Shown piece after piece: positions 22,051-33,010 of a stretch of DNA of 64,000 nucleotides. How positions within the stretch are numbered: position 1 is the first letter of the stretch; each line of letters opens with the position of its first letter. The notes under the pieces are model-generated. The model did no database searches and had not been told where the DNA came from. It saw nothing but the letters and a program-made list of their open reading frames with translations. Origin of the DNA: Tipula vernalis (taxonomy: Eukaryota > Arthropoda > Insecta > Diptera > Tipulidae); NCBI GenBank assembly GCA_958295665.1, contig OY282560.1, forward strand, positions 90,124,311 to 90,188,310, read 5' to 3'. Position numbers and translations under genes: made by a program.

Positions 22051-22549
22051 AAAAGAAAATGTTAATAGTTGATGGTAAAATGTTTAAAATTACTTATCTT
22101 GCACACTGATATGAATTCTTTATTCTTCAATTCACTTATTGGTTATTAATCTGTAATTAATTGTATATTTGATGTAAATCTTAACTAATTTAGCGCCAAG
22201 ATGACAATCAAAATGATTTGTTTATTAATTTGACATTTGATGTCATTCGTAAATTAATTCCCAATCAACCAAGTGATGTCACTGCTGCCATCTCTCGGAT
22301 AGCACAATTATTACATTTGATTTGGAATATTGCCGTATATTTTTGATGGTCAAATTTGGCGCTTGAGTAGTTTTTTTTTTGTGAAGAATAGAAAAAACCT
22401 TAATTTGTACATTCATTAATTAGTTGTCAAGTAGTGAGAGAACTTCCAGTCAGCTTCCAGTGGAGAGACTTTGAAGCTTTTCTTCGTGGAGCTTCTCTGA
22501 TGGAATTTAGTAATGATCAGGAGACACTGTCTGTGTCCAGATTATACCA
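22051..22549. other. Non-coding, AT-rich; possible BEL LTR/leader remnant
   Basis: It lies between two BEL fragments. No paired LTR could be found and no frame is open. Confidence 0.35.
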
Positions 22550-23069
22550 GTGGAACTCGCATCGAGTATTGATACAATGTCGAGTGCAGCTACACCTAAG
22601 TTTTACACAGTGAAAGGTTCGAAGGAGATAGTCGTACTTGGCACGGCACGCGTGAATGCAACTGCTTTAAATGGCAACCAAATGATGTGTAGAGCTCTTC
22701 TTAATAGTGGGTCTCAAAGACATCCAATATTTAAAACTCTTTCAGATATTTGTGGTAAGGAATCAACCTATAATGTCACTATTTAATTTCGGGTTACCAT
22801 CATTACCCGTTGAAATAGAATTGGCCAATCCATTTTTCAATGTGCCCGATCGTATTGACTTATTGTTGGGAGTTAAAATTTACAATGAATTGTTCAAGGG
22901 AGAATCCGTCAAACCGTTTAAAGATTGCCCTCATTTTATAACACTAAACAAGGTTACGTGGTTTGCGGTAAGACAAAAACGGCATCAGTTAATCGTCAAA
23001 TTTAACATTCATATGTTGTTTATGGTAAAAAATTTTGTAATAATTGTGACAAAAGTTGGACCACCGTAG
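22550..23069 (+). pseudogene. BEL/Pao element 2, protease fragment
   Basis: The first frame has VLGTARVNATALNG and CRALLNSGSQ; BEL proteases read ALLDSGSQ, so the catalytic Asp is Asn. After a frameshift the second frame gives VEIELANPFFNVPDRIDLLL and ITLNKVTWFAV, the protease C-terminal part. Nothing of RT follows. Confidence 0.7.
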
Positions 23070-23771
23070 CGGTAGAAAATAACCGCCAATATGAATCAAA
23101 AAGCAGATTACTACATCTGTGAAGTACAAGAGCTACAGTGGTGTTTAAACACTGCTTGTATTCTTCTTCATTCCTATCATATGCTGGCATCACATTTTGT
23201 TTATTACTCTAAAAGGTTTAACTCACCAACTTTTTCCACAATCTGTTAATTGAATTGACATTATGTACATATTTGACATTCCACACTAGTTTCATGCCTG
23301 TTAGCTAAGTATTACTTCTCGTAAAACCTAAGACGATGAATCAACATCAAACAATATATTCAACAACCCCAAGAAATGCGCAATATTTGATACAATACTA
23401 TGAACTGTGCCAACTATTCTTTCTTATCTAAAACATTTCATTCGCCAATTTCGGATTATTGCTGATTATTACTCGTTCAAACAAATCGTAAAATGAATGA
23501 TAGTACGAAATGAAAACTCATTAAAATATATAAATAACCACAATTTATGCAACAAAAATATTTTCATTTTTTTTTTCCAATTTTCTTCAGAAATAAGAAT
23601 AAGAAGATCTCATCATCACACAATAATTATTATTATTTTATTATGTATGCACAAAATATGAATTGTAAATCCAGATTCCTCTCCCTACAATCTTTTTTCT
23701 TATTATTGTTTTTATTTTGATTTACATCATTGATATATTGAATCGTGATTTGCAGTCAGTAGGTAGTTAGG
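23070..23771. other. Upstream intergenic region of glycine-rich gene B
   Basis: AT-rich, no open frame, no recognised repeat. It should contain the upstream regulatory DNA of the gene that follows. Confidence 0.4.
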
Positions 23772-23779
23772 TATATAAA
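23772..23779 (+). promoter_or_regulatory. TATA box of glycine-rich gene B
   Basis: TATATAAA lies 168 bases before the ATG, followed by an AT-rich leader without an upstream long frame; start of transcription is expected about 30 bases downstream. Confidence 0.65.
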
Positions 23780-23939
23780 AGCATGATCGTTTAGAATAAA
23801 ATCAAACAGAATTTATCTGATTGTGGTCGAGTAAAGAGTTTAATAAGAAGTATACTGTGTAAAAATAATAAACATTTTATTTAAATAATAATTTAAAAAA
23901 TAATAATTAAATAGTGGAGATTAAAAAAATAAGAAAATA

Positions 23940-25689
23940 ATGAAAATTTTAATAATCGCTGTGGCGGTTGTTGCTATTGCTTCGGCCCATTCACATGGTG
24001 GTTTCGGCGGCTTAAGACATGGCAAACGGGGCTACGGAAGTGAAAGTAGTGGTGGAGGCGGTGGTGGTGGATTTGGAGGTGGTGGCGGATTTGGAGCAGG
24101 GGGCGGCTTTGGAGCAGGTGGCGGATTTGGAGCAGGTAGCGGCGGCGGTGGAGGTGGAGGTGGAGGTGGTGGTGGCGGCGGAGGTGGCGGATTTGGTGGT
24201 GGTGGTGGATTTGGAGGTGGCAAAGGTTTAGGTGGAGGAGGTGGATTAGGGAGTGGACTAGGTGGTGGATTAGGAGGTGGACTAGGTGGTGGACTTGGAG
24301 GTGGTAATGGCGGTGGACTAGGAGGTGGCCACGGAGGCGGAAATGGCGGTGGACTAGGTGGTGGTCATGGAAGTGGTGGGGGGCTCGGTGGGGGCCTTGG
24401 TGGAGGACTTGGTGGAGGTCATGGTGGCAGCAGTGGAGGAGGTGGAAGTGCCATTGTATTTACTGGATCTAGTGGAAGTAGTGGTTCAGGAAGCGGCCTT
24501 GGTGGAGGAAGCGGTGGTGGATACGGTGGCAGTAGCGGAGGTGGCCGTGGACTTGGAGGTGGTAAAGGCGGTGCTGGAGGATTAGGCGGTGGTCACGGTG
24601 CTGGTGGTGGTCACGGAGGTGGCGGTGGATTAGGAGGTGGTAATGGATTAGGTGGTGGTTACGGGGAAGGCGGATCAAGTGGAGGTGGGCTAGGAGGTGG
24701 CCATGGAGGAAGTACAAGTGGAGGATTAGGAGGTGGGCAAGTTGGTGCTGGAGGATTAGGCGGGGGTCACGGTGCTGGTAGTGGTCACGGAGGTGGCGGT
24801 GGACTAGGAGGTGGTAGTGGATTAGGTGGTGGTCACGGAGGAGGCGGATCAAGCGGAGGTGGCTATGGAGGAAGTGCAAGTGGAGGATTTGGAGGTGGAC
24901 AAGGCGGTGCTGGAGGATTAGGCGGTGGTCAGGGAACTGGTGGTGGTCACGGAGGTGGCGGTGGGCTAGGTGGTGGTAGTGGATTAGGTAGTGGTCACGG
25001 AGGAGGCGGATCAAGCGGAGGTGGCTATGGAGGAAGTGGAAGTGGAGGATTTGGATCAAGTGGCGGTGGAGGATTTGGAGGTGGACAAAGTGGTGCTGGA
25101 GGAATAGGCGGTGGTCGGGGTGCTGGTGGTGGTCACGGAGGTGGCGGTGGATTAGGAGGTGGTAGTGGATTAGGTGGTGGTCACGGAGGAGGTGGATCAA
25201 GCGGAGGTGGCTATGGAGGAAGTGGAAGTGTGGGATTTGGAGGTGAACAAAGTGGTACTGGAGGATTAGGCGGTGGTCAGGGTGCTGGTAGTGGTCACGG
25301 AAGTGGCAGTGGACTAGGAGGTGGTAGTGGATTAGGTGGTGGTCACGGAGGAGGTGGCGCAAGCGGAGGTGGATTAGGAGGTGGTTTAGGAGGTGGATTA
25401 GGAGGTGGTCATGGAGGTGGATCAGGAGGAGCTGGTGGCGGTCATGGTTCCGGTGGGTTCGGTGGAAGCGGTAAGCAAATAAAAAACACAAAATGATTAT
25501 CACATATTTAATATACATTTGTTATTTTCTATAGGCGCAGGTGGTCATGGCGGTTTCGGAAGTGGTGGTTCGTTTAGTGGTGCCTCATCTAGTGCAACAT
25601 CATTTAGTGGTGGGTATGGTGGCCACGGTTCAGGCGCTTCTGCTCAAGCCGCTGCCGGTGCAACTAGTGGTGGAAAGTATGGCAGATAA
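23940..25689 (+). CDS. Glycine-rich secreted protein B (complete)
   Basis: Two exons, 23940-25470 and 25535-25689, encode 561 residues. The N-terminus MKILIIAVAVVAIASA is a clear signal peptide, followed by HSHGGFGG and a dibasic LRHGKRGYGS that could be a processing site. The body is poly-Gly with FGGGGG near the start, then GLGGG/GGGHGG blocks, the landmark IVFTGSSGSSGSGSG, and about five imperfect repeats of ~54 residues (24549-25400). Exon 2 adds a Ser/Ala/Gly-rich tail (SFSGASSSATSF, GASAQAAAGATSGG) ending KYGR. The family resembles insect secreted structural glycine-rich proteins (cuticle, silk, adhesive); the exact role is unknown. Its paralogue is at the window start, with the transposon block between. 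The ATG is the first in the transcript after the TATA box and heads the signal peptide. Confidence 0.9.
24549..25400 (+). repeat. ~162-bp coding repeats, about five units
   Basis: Each unit begins roughly GGGQ-GAGGLGGG and runs through GHGGGGGLGGGSGLGGGHGG to SSGGGYGGS. Units differ by Gln/Lys, Leu/Phe/Ile and Ser/Ala changes and by short insertions. Confidence 0.75.
25471..25534 (+). other. Intron of glycine-rich gene B
   Basis: 64-bp intron, GTAAGC donor and TTTCTATAG acceptor, phase 1. Reading through it would stop at TGA 25494-25496 and lose the conserved tail exon; the paralogue has the same intron position. Confidence 0.85.
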
Positions 25690-25826
25690 ATTATTCTAAA
25701 TCAGGAACAAAATTATTTTTTTCATCTCCGAAAATATTGTGATCTTTTTTTATAATTTCCTAATATTTAAATTATGTAAATTGCGACTTATTGTTTGTAT
25801 TATTTGAGTTCAATCAAATAGAGATA

Positions 25827-25832
25827 AATAAA
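25827..25832 (+). terminator. Poly(A) signal of gene B
   Basis: AATAAA lies 138 bases after the stop codon, in the same context as in gene A. Confidence 0.7.
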
Positions 25833-25849
25833 TTTATAAAAATTTTGTA

Positions 25850-27171
25850 AATGATTTGTTTTTCACTAAATGGTGTTTTTTTCCTATATAGTCAATCAGT
25901 TAAGGTCAAACATGGTATCTCCTGTAAACTACAAATATATAGGTTATCAATATTAAACTAGAATTGTAATTTAATCAATATATCAACAAAGTACAACGCT
26001 GATAATCTCTTTCTAAACTATTATGAACTAACTAATCGTTATCTCTGTAAATGGTATTGGATGTCCTTCCATTATTAAAAATAATTTCTCGGCCTTCTGG
26101 AAAAATTATTATTATTGGTCAATGTCACGGGGATTTACTAAAAAACTATCTTAAGTTTTCTATCTCTGCGACGCATAGATTCTTCAAGGCACAGTTATGA
26201 AAAATGAAAAGCCCCCGCAGCAAATTGAAATTTGCAGTAAAATTTATTACCTGATATTTCCGACACAAGTTTTCTAATTTTTCACACAAATTTTTAAGTT
26301 TCATCGCGGTAGAACCAAAGTGTATCGTTAAAATTGTATAATAACGATTGAGATATTTAATTTTTAAACAACATATTAGCATTTACATGACAATTGCAAG
26401 TCTCTATTGATAGAGTACCAATAATTGAAACCGGATCACAATTGCAGATTTTCGATTTTTGTGTTCTTTGAATTTGTGGTCTATTGTTCAATGTAGGAAT
26501 ACTCAAGCGATCTAAGTTGAGGTGCTCAGCGAGACGTAGAATAACAATGTGAGATACCTGGTTCTTACCCAGCGGAACAACCGGTTATCTCCAATGATAG
26601 ATACCTGCCTCTTGCCTGGTTTCTGAAATTCTGAATTTTATTTAATATTAAATGAAATTTGATACATATTATTCTGAGTCATACTCAGAATTATTTTCTG
26701 ACTTTGTACTTTCCTCTATACGTTGGCTTCTGCTTGGCGTTGTCCTTCCGTTGTCAAAACCACATATCATGATGTGGTACATATTCTTTGGCAAGTTCCA
26801 TTACGTGCTTAAACTTAAGAGGTTTCAAAACACGCGGTTTGGTGAAAAGTAATATTTACGAAAATTTGTTAAGAAGTTATTTTTGAATATTCCTCAGGTA
26901 AATATATTCTATCATAAGCTTTTTTTTTTAAGCTCTATTGCACCAAAACTTGTGTCACACGCCAAGAAACTGTGTCAGGGTTCGGGATACCTATGGACAA
27001 TAGTGGTAAATTTTATAAGTCGCACAATGGTGAAAAGGAACTGGATCAACACATGCGAATGAAGTTTATCCTAAAATAAAACTAGAATTAATAACAACAA
27101 CAAAATAACATACGTAAGTGTTTTAAAAAGTATACATTCGGGCGAATAATATAAAATATTTTTCTATAATA
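25850..27171. other. AT-rich intergenic stretch
   Basis: No gene recognised; the frames at 26146-26382 and 26652-26852 look like chance. It contains one copy of a ~140-bp direct repeat (26336-26480). Confidence 0.4.
26336..26480 (+). repeat. ~140-bp direct repeat, copy 1
   Basis: It shares ATAACGATTGAGAT, a long AACAACATATTAGCATTTAC-type core and the CTATTGATAGAG segment with 29911-30055, in the same orientation, with scattered differences. Confidence 0.7.
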
Positions 27172-28587
27172 ATATCCGAATGAAATATATTTATTTAATA
27201 CATAAGAAAATCGATATTTCAAGATTTTCAACGATCGGCACACATGTCGTCGGTAGGCCTGTGTGTCTACATTAACCATACCACCCCGTTTAAAAAGTTA
27301 TTGGGGTTTACCTAGTTAATCCTAGATTTTTCTAAAATGTGACCAATATTTAGCTTAACAGAATGTCTAAGAAAATCAATATCTTAAGATTTTCACCGAT
27401 CGGCAAACATCTCACTATGCGGCTGGCTTGAGAGAACAATTTCAAATAGCAAAACAAGCAACGTTTTTTACGACATTTCATAATAATTTACTAATAAAAT
27501 TACGTGAAACAGCCTCCTGATAATTTGCTAAGAGAAAATAATTGTTTTTTTACTTTTATCAATTGACATTAAAAGTTAAATAAAAAAAGAAATTTTTTTT
27601 TAAAATTATTGCCAAAATAATTCTATACCTACCAACAAAAATTTAATTTCCGGAATGAAAATACACGGCATTGTTGTTGTAAAATTCCCAAAGTAAGACT
27701 ACATTAGACTACAATTATTTCGTTTAAACCATGAAATAGTAGAGAATGAAAACAGTAAAAATAAAGAGGCTGGTTCAAACTTTTGACACTTTTAACTTTT
27801 AAAAAGAAAGGTTTACAGAGTTTACTATCAAACAATAGATACCACAACAGAGAAAATTTCAGCTTACACCAATTTTAATTGTCTTTTAAAGCAAAGTGGC
27901 TGGCATCTGTAGCCTTATACTATAAAAAATAAGATAATGTTTACACGTGATAAACAGTAAACGAAAAGAGAATCGAAAAACAATTTAATGTAATTTTAGT
28001 AAAAAATCACAAAGTTTACCCGTTTTCATGTTTACACATTATCTTGATTTTTACAGAGAAAGGGTGATGGTGCCCGATATTAAAATTATAGAAAAATTTG
28101 GTCAATATATGTTAATAAATAAGTAAATCAAATAAATAATCTCCAATAACTAAAACAGGTTAGCATGTTTACGGTAAACAGACATAGGCCTACCGAAATA
28201 TCATAGTGAGATGTTTGCCGATCGGTGAAAATCTCAAGATATTGATTTTCTTAGATATGCTTAAGACAAAATGTTTCACGTTTTTCAATAATCTAGGATT
28301 AACTAGGTAAACCCCAATAACCTTTTAAACGGGTTGGCATGATCAAAGCACATACACAGGCCTACCAAAATAACATAGCGAGATGTTTGCCGATCGGTGA
28401 AAATCTCGAAATATTGGTCACATTTTCGAAAAATTTAGGATTAACTAGGTAAACCCCAATAACTTTTTAAACGGGTTGGTATGGTTAATGTAGACACACA
28501 GGCCTATCGACGACATGTGTGCTGATCGTTGAAAATCTTGAAATATCGATTTTCTTAGGTATTAAATAAATATATTTCATCGGATAT
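27172..28587. mobile_element. Inverted-repeat element (non-autonomous, foldback-like)
   Basis: The outer ends are near-exact reverse complements (27172-27200 ATATCCGAATGAAATATATT against 28559-28587). The arms extend to about 27440 and 28140 and hold repeated blocks with GGTTTACCTAGTTAATCCTA, CCGATCGGCAAACATCTC and AGGCCTGTGTGTCTAC. The right arm carries more than one block, so the arms are unequal. The ~700-bp middle is AT-rich with no frame. No clear target duplication. Confidence 0.65.
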
Positions 28588-29505
28588 AGTTGAATCTTGT
28601 AAAACACATCTGGAAGCGGCATATTTTGTTGGAAGTCAAATGAAAGTACTTCAATAGATGGATCTTCATACGCTAACTTAGTATATTCCCTCAAATCTTC
28701 ATAAAATGTTTCCGCTTTTGTTACATGTAATAACTTTAAAGCCGTAAGAGCGTTTTTTTCTTTCTCACCGTCAGCAGCTTCTATTTGTTTGCTATGTTCA
28801 ACTCTAGAGATAAATATTCATGTTTGATATTGTGTTTTCTACCTTTTCTACTATAATGCGACATGTATTTTGGAAAACTTTTGATGTGTTCAGCGATTTG
28901 TTTTAATATTCCTTCTTCGACTTTGTTTGGGCGATTTTGATGACGACCTCTTTCATCAATTGGTGGTATAGATGAAGATTTTAGATGACTCGATATCCTT
29001 TCAAGACGACTTTTGATAATAGCGAAAATGGACAATACTGCATTCTTACAAACTCTATAATAGTCGACAAAAATCTCACAGTGGCTCTAAACTGAAATTA
29101 TTATTAAACAAATAATACATACAAAGTACTCATAAGAGACCGTTTTGGGTTTACCAGTTCCAGATGCTGGTCTGTGCCTCTGTACATTTTTAACTTTTAT
29201 GAATCCAGCCAAAAAAGAGTCCTTTGAAGAGTCTTTTGATTTAAGTTTGTAGAATGAATCTCGTAGTTTCTTCCTTTGCTCTGAGCTACGTTTTGAAAAC
29301 ATTTAAATTTGCCAGACGTATTTAAATATTTCAAGCCCTGAGTTCGGTGCTTTTTCGATACAGAACCTTCCACTCTAATTCTTTTTTTACCTTTTTGAGC
29401 ACTGACTGCCTGTTGAATTTCACTGTCACTAAAAGAAGCAGATTGCATCGGCGATACGACAAAATCGGAATCATTATCGCTGGCTGTTCCTTGAAATGAA
29501 TCCAC
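28588..29505 (-). pseudogene. Transposon-derived protein remnant
   Basis: Minus-strand pieces in order: an acidic start (MDSFQGTASDNDSDFVVSPM) leading to KKRIRVEGSVSKKHRTQGL, a piece in another frame (RSSEQRKKLRDSFYKLKS, FLAGFIKVKNVQRHRP), VCKNAVLSIFAIIKSRLERI, IAEHIKSFPKYMSHYSRKG, and finally EVLSFDFQQNMPLPDVFY. This series matches a multicopy, unnamed insect protein family I associate with DNA transposons (a SFP-x-HYSR and a FDFQQ-LPLP motif), but I cannot name the superfamily. Compared with that pattern a middle Cys-rich part is missing. A 36-base gap at 29087-29122 has GT..AG ends but is too short for a normal intron. The 3' end is cut by the inverted-repeat element. Confidence 0.5.
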
Positions 29506-31504
29506 AATACTTTCCGGCTCCGAATTTACTATATCTCAAGAAGTGCTAAATTAAACTGAAAATTTGGATCGACACGAGCACAGAATATAAAAAATCGACA
29601 AGAAAACGGTACAATCGAAAAAATAATCCACAAAAAGAGAAAAAAAATACAAAAATCACATATTATATATTAGTGCGATGCAATAACAAGATATCTCCTG
29701 GAGATACCCTAGTATTCCTCAATAAAATTTCTCCAGGCATCTCCATGTTATAATATACTATATATAACGGTTGTTTGGATTTGCTTCGTTCTTGCTTAGG
29801 AATAGGCGGAATATAAAAAGATACATCTCCAGAGATACCCGATTCTTGCACTGGACACCTCAATTGTCGTTGGCGTGACAATTACAGTTCTCAACAATTA
29901 TTGAAATTTTATTATAACGATTGAGATCTTTGAATTTTTAAACAACATATTAGCATTTACATGACAATTGCTATTACCTATTGATAGAGGTAAAAATAAT
30001 CGAAATCGGAGCAGAATTCCAGATTTTCAATTTTGTGGCTCTGAATTTTTTGTATTAACATATAACAGTTTTGCTTTTTTTTCCAATGTGTCTTTATTGT
30101 TTGCTCAAATATTTTTTGGTTTTAAATGCTTTGAAATATTGTTTGTTGTAGAGTGGGTTTTTTGTCTCGGAGTGGTGACATACTACTATGGTTGCAATCA
30201 AATATTTTGTTTTCGTTCATTTTACATGTGGATTATAGCAAGAACTGATATATTCTGAATTTGTAACGTACATATGAGCTAGATTCTTCGATAAATATAA
30301 AACAGTCGCAGGGGGGTCTACGGTTATTAAGGCCCACAATATTTATAAAGCGTTCAAATATTAGTTGAAAGTAAAGATTAGATAGATGGTAGCTCATATT
30401 AAGCTTAAAGTAGACCACCTTCTCAAATTTGAAGAACTGAACATTTCTAGGAAATTTTTAAGAAAATTCGGTGGTCTAATTTTTAAAGAAAAAAGAAATC
30501 GTTCCTGTTGCTGCTAAATATTTTCTTGCGATACGCCCAATTATTAGTTCACGGTTGCTGAAGGCAAATATCAGAGTACACTTAATTTGACTCCATAGAA
30601 ATAAAAATGCTTTTAGGTTTTGCAGATATTTAGAAAACTTTCGACCTCAAACGACAACGATTTTAGTGTTTGCTAGGTTAATATATTTGTTAAAACTATA
30701 CATTTTACAAATCGAGTTTAGATTCGAAAAAGATAAATTTGATTTGAAAAAGGGAGCTAATACTAATTTGCTTTGCCGCTAAGTAGCTTACGAAGTATCA
30801 TTGTGATGTTCATAAAAATCACGAAGAATTGTTGAAACTTTCTTCCTAGAGAAATACCTAACAGCGACTGAAAACAATATCTTGTTTCCCTAATTAGGAT
30901 CGCTTTTGTCTTTAGAAAGGAAATTAGCGTTGATTTACCGGATCTTTTTGATTACAAAAATTAAATTTACCAATAAACCCCTTAAAACCGGTTTATTTTG
31001 AAAACTATTTTAAATATAAATAAAGAATAAGCAAATTCAAAATTAATTTTGTAATTAGTGATAGTGTGACTTGTTTTTTTTTTTGTTTGTTTTCGGCGGG
31101 GTTTGCCTGGAAATTCTCGTTGCTTCCCGATTTCGTATTCCCTTGTCTCCGGATTTCTTTTAAAAGTTCTCGAGATTATTGGAGTACTAACTGGTGATTC
31201 AGTGTTTCGAAACAGTCAGATTATTCGAGATTTCGAGATTATTTAAGCATGTTTGAGATTGTCGGGTATATTAGGTAGTTCGATGTTACTCGAGAATCTT
31301 AGAGCCTAATTGAAGAATAGGATTGTTCGACATTTACGAAATTATTCGATACTATATATGAAGGTTTCATCCTTATCGCATATCGTTTTGTTGAGCTTAG
31401 CCTTTTAGCTTGCTTAGTTATGTGTATATTGACGCACTAGAATGACGCACTAATAACAAAAGCCGATACCCTTTAAGACGTCATCACGGTACCAAGTTCT
31501 GTCA
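29506..31504. other. AT-rich intergenic stretch
   Basis: No gene recognised. It holds the second copy of the ~140-bp direct repeat (29911-30055). From about 31080 composition changes (TTTTCGGCGGGGTTTGCC) and this may be the leader of the gypsy element that follows, but no 5' LTR matching 35076-35606 was seen. Confidence 0.4.
29911..30055 (+). repeat. ~140-bp direct repeat, copy 2
   Basis: Partner of 26336-26480; same orientation, 3.57 kb apart. Similarity stops at both sides, so it is a dispersed repeat rather than a long duplication. Confidence 0.7.
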
Positions 31505-32594
31505 TGCTAGTTGAAATCACAAGAAAAGAAGATGTCATCGCAACTATCTTCCATGCAGCAGTCTCTAAAATTACAAAGGTAAGAGCTACAACAATCAATC
31601 GAAGGAGTACAAGCAAAAATAACCATGCTAAGGACGATGTCGACAAGAAATTGGAACAGCTTTAAGATACAGTTATGAGCAACGTGGAAGAAAAACTTGA
31701 AAAACTTCAAAATGAGGTACTGCAGCTCAAAAAAAGAAAGGATACCCCTTTTGCACAGCATGGAGAAGGTAGCAAGCCTTCGAACTCATCAGATCACCAC
31801 CGAGACAGCAGCTCCAGCCACATGAAACCACCAGTATTCGATGTCGAGTCTTCTTGGCCAAATTTTAAAGTGCAATTTACGGCAGCGGCCAAAACTAATA
31901 AATGGGACACGGAGCAGTTATCAAGTGGATTAATTTTGCCTTTAAGGGGTAAAGCAGCAGATACCATCCAGAGTGTGCCGGAATCACAAAGAAACTACGA
32001 GCAGCTAGAACTACGATACGGAAATTCAACTACAAAACCGCAGGCAAGCCAAATGTGAAAGTCTACTAAAACTGCAAGCAGAAATCACACGGCTTGCCAG
32101 GCCAGCATATGGCACAGCTCCCCCGAACATTGTAAACAGTTTGGCTGTGGATGCATTCATCAATGCGGTACGAGATCGCATTAGAATATGAGGCCTCAAA
32201 GCAGACGCTCTATCCGGAAACTGCTATATTAAAGAAAATAGAAGCTGAAGACGTGAGTCAGATTCAGGCTATGATCAGGAAGTCCTTACAAGCATTTAAG
32301 GAGGAAAGTTCGAGGACCACAGCAGCAGTATCCGGGCCAAGGTGCTACAGGTGTCATAAACGAGGACACTTTTCCAGAGCATGCCGAGCTCCAAGAGTAA
32401 AACCGGCAGATCAAAATCCTCGTCCATCATACCAGTCAATCAAAGAAGCGCCAATAAGGGTTATCAACCCTGAAGGAGACCCTTCAAGTAGCAAAAACAT
32501 GGAGTCAACAAAAGTTGGCCGAAGAAACAAAAAGCCCCAGGACCACCATCATAATTGCACAGCTAACGCGAAACAGCCACAGTCTGGTCGTTGA
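31505..32594 (+). pseudogene. gypsy 2 Gag
   Basis: An early coiled-coil-like part (VEEKLEKLQNEVLQLKKRKD), then a capsid-like region (MKPPVFDVESSWPNFKVQF, LILPLRGKAADTIQSV) and, after a frameshift near 32040, the zinc knuckle CYRCHKRGHFSRAC. Stops occur in the first 170 bases. Confidence 0.75.
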
Positions 32595-32975
32595 AGGAAC
32601 TATAAACAGATAAGACCAAACATAGTGATAAGACCAGACATTGTAACGAGAGAAGCCATTAATCCAGAGATTCGATATCTACTGAAAGCTGCTAGCGGAG
32701 AGAGCGTAGCTGTTCAAGGAGAGTGTGATATTCCTGTAAAGGCAGGAAGCCTCAATTTTCGTCATAAGTTCATTGTAGCTAATATTATAGACGAATGCAT
32801 CCTGGGATTAGATTTCATGACAGAACACGGAATATCGCTCGACATGAAGGAGTGCTTACTACGATGGCAGAATATTGAAATCCCTCTGGAACATACTGAT
32901 GCAGGAAAGGATCCCGTAGATGAGGATCCTGGGAGCAAGAAAGTGGGAATGGATTACTGTATGGAAAAACACTAA
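32595..32975 (+). pseudogene. gypsy 2 protease
   Basis: The C-terminal half (CILGLDFMTEHGISLDM) is clear. The catalytic DTG/DSG triplet that should precede IRPDIV near 32620 is not readable; stops stand there. The enzyme would be dead. Confidence 0.7.
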
Positions 32976-33010
32976 CATCACTCGGAGCAAGCATACGAAT
33001 CGCAGTACGA

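Noticed and set aside
24469..25518. 349-residue antisense His/Leu-rich open frame
   Set aside because: It is the reverse of the Gly-codon repeats of gene B, which lack stops on both strands; the sense frame has signal peptide, intron and paralogue support. The 68-520 antisense frame is the same effect in gene A.
29087..29122. Intron in the transposon-like remnant
   Set aside because: It has GT and AG ends and would join frames, but 36 bases is below the size of functional animal introns and the surrounding sequence is decayed.
29663..29881. 72-residue minus-strand frame
   Set aside because: Isolated, no motif, no promoter or splice context.
26336..30055. LTR pair of one retroelement
   Set aside because: The 140-bp repeats lack TG...CA ends and no gag or pol lies between them.
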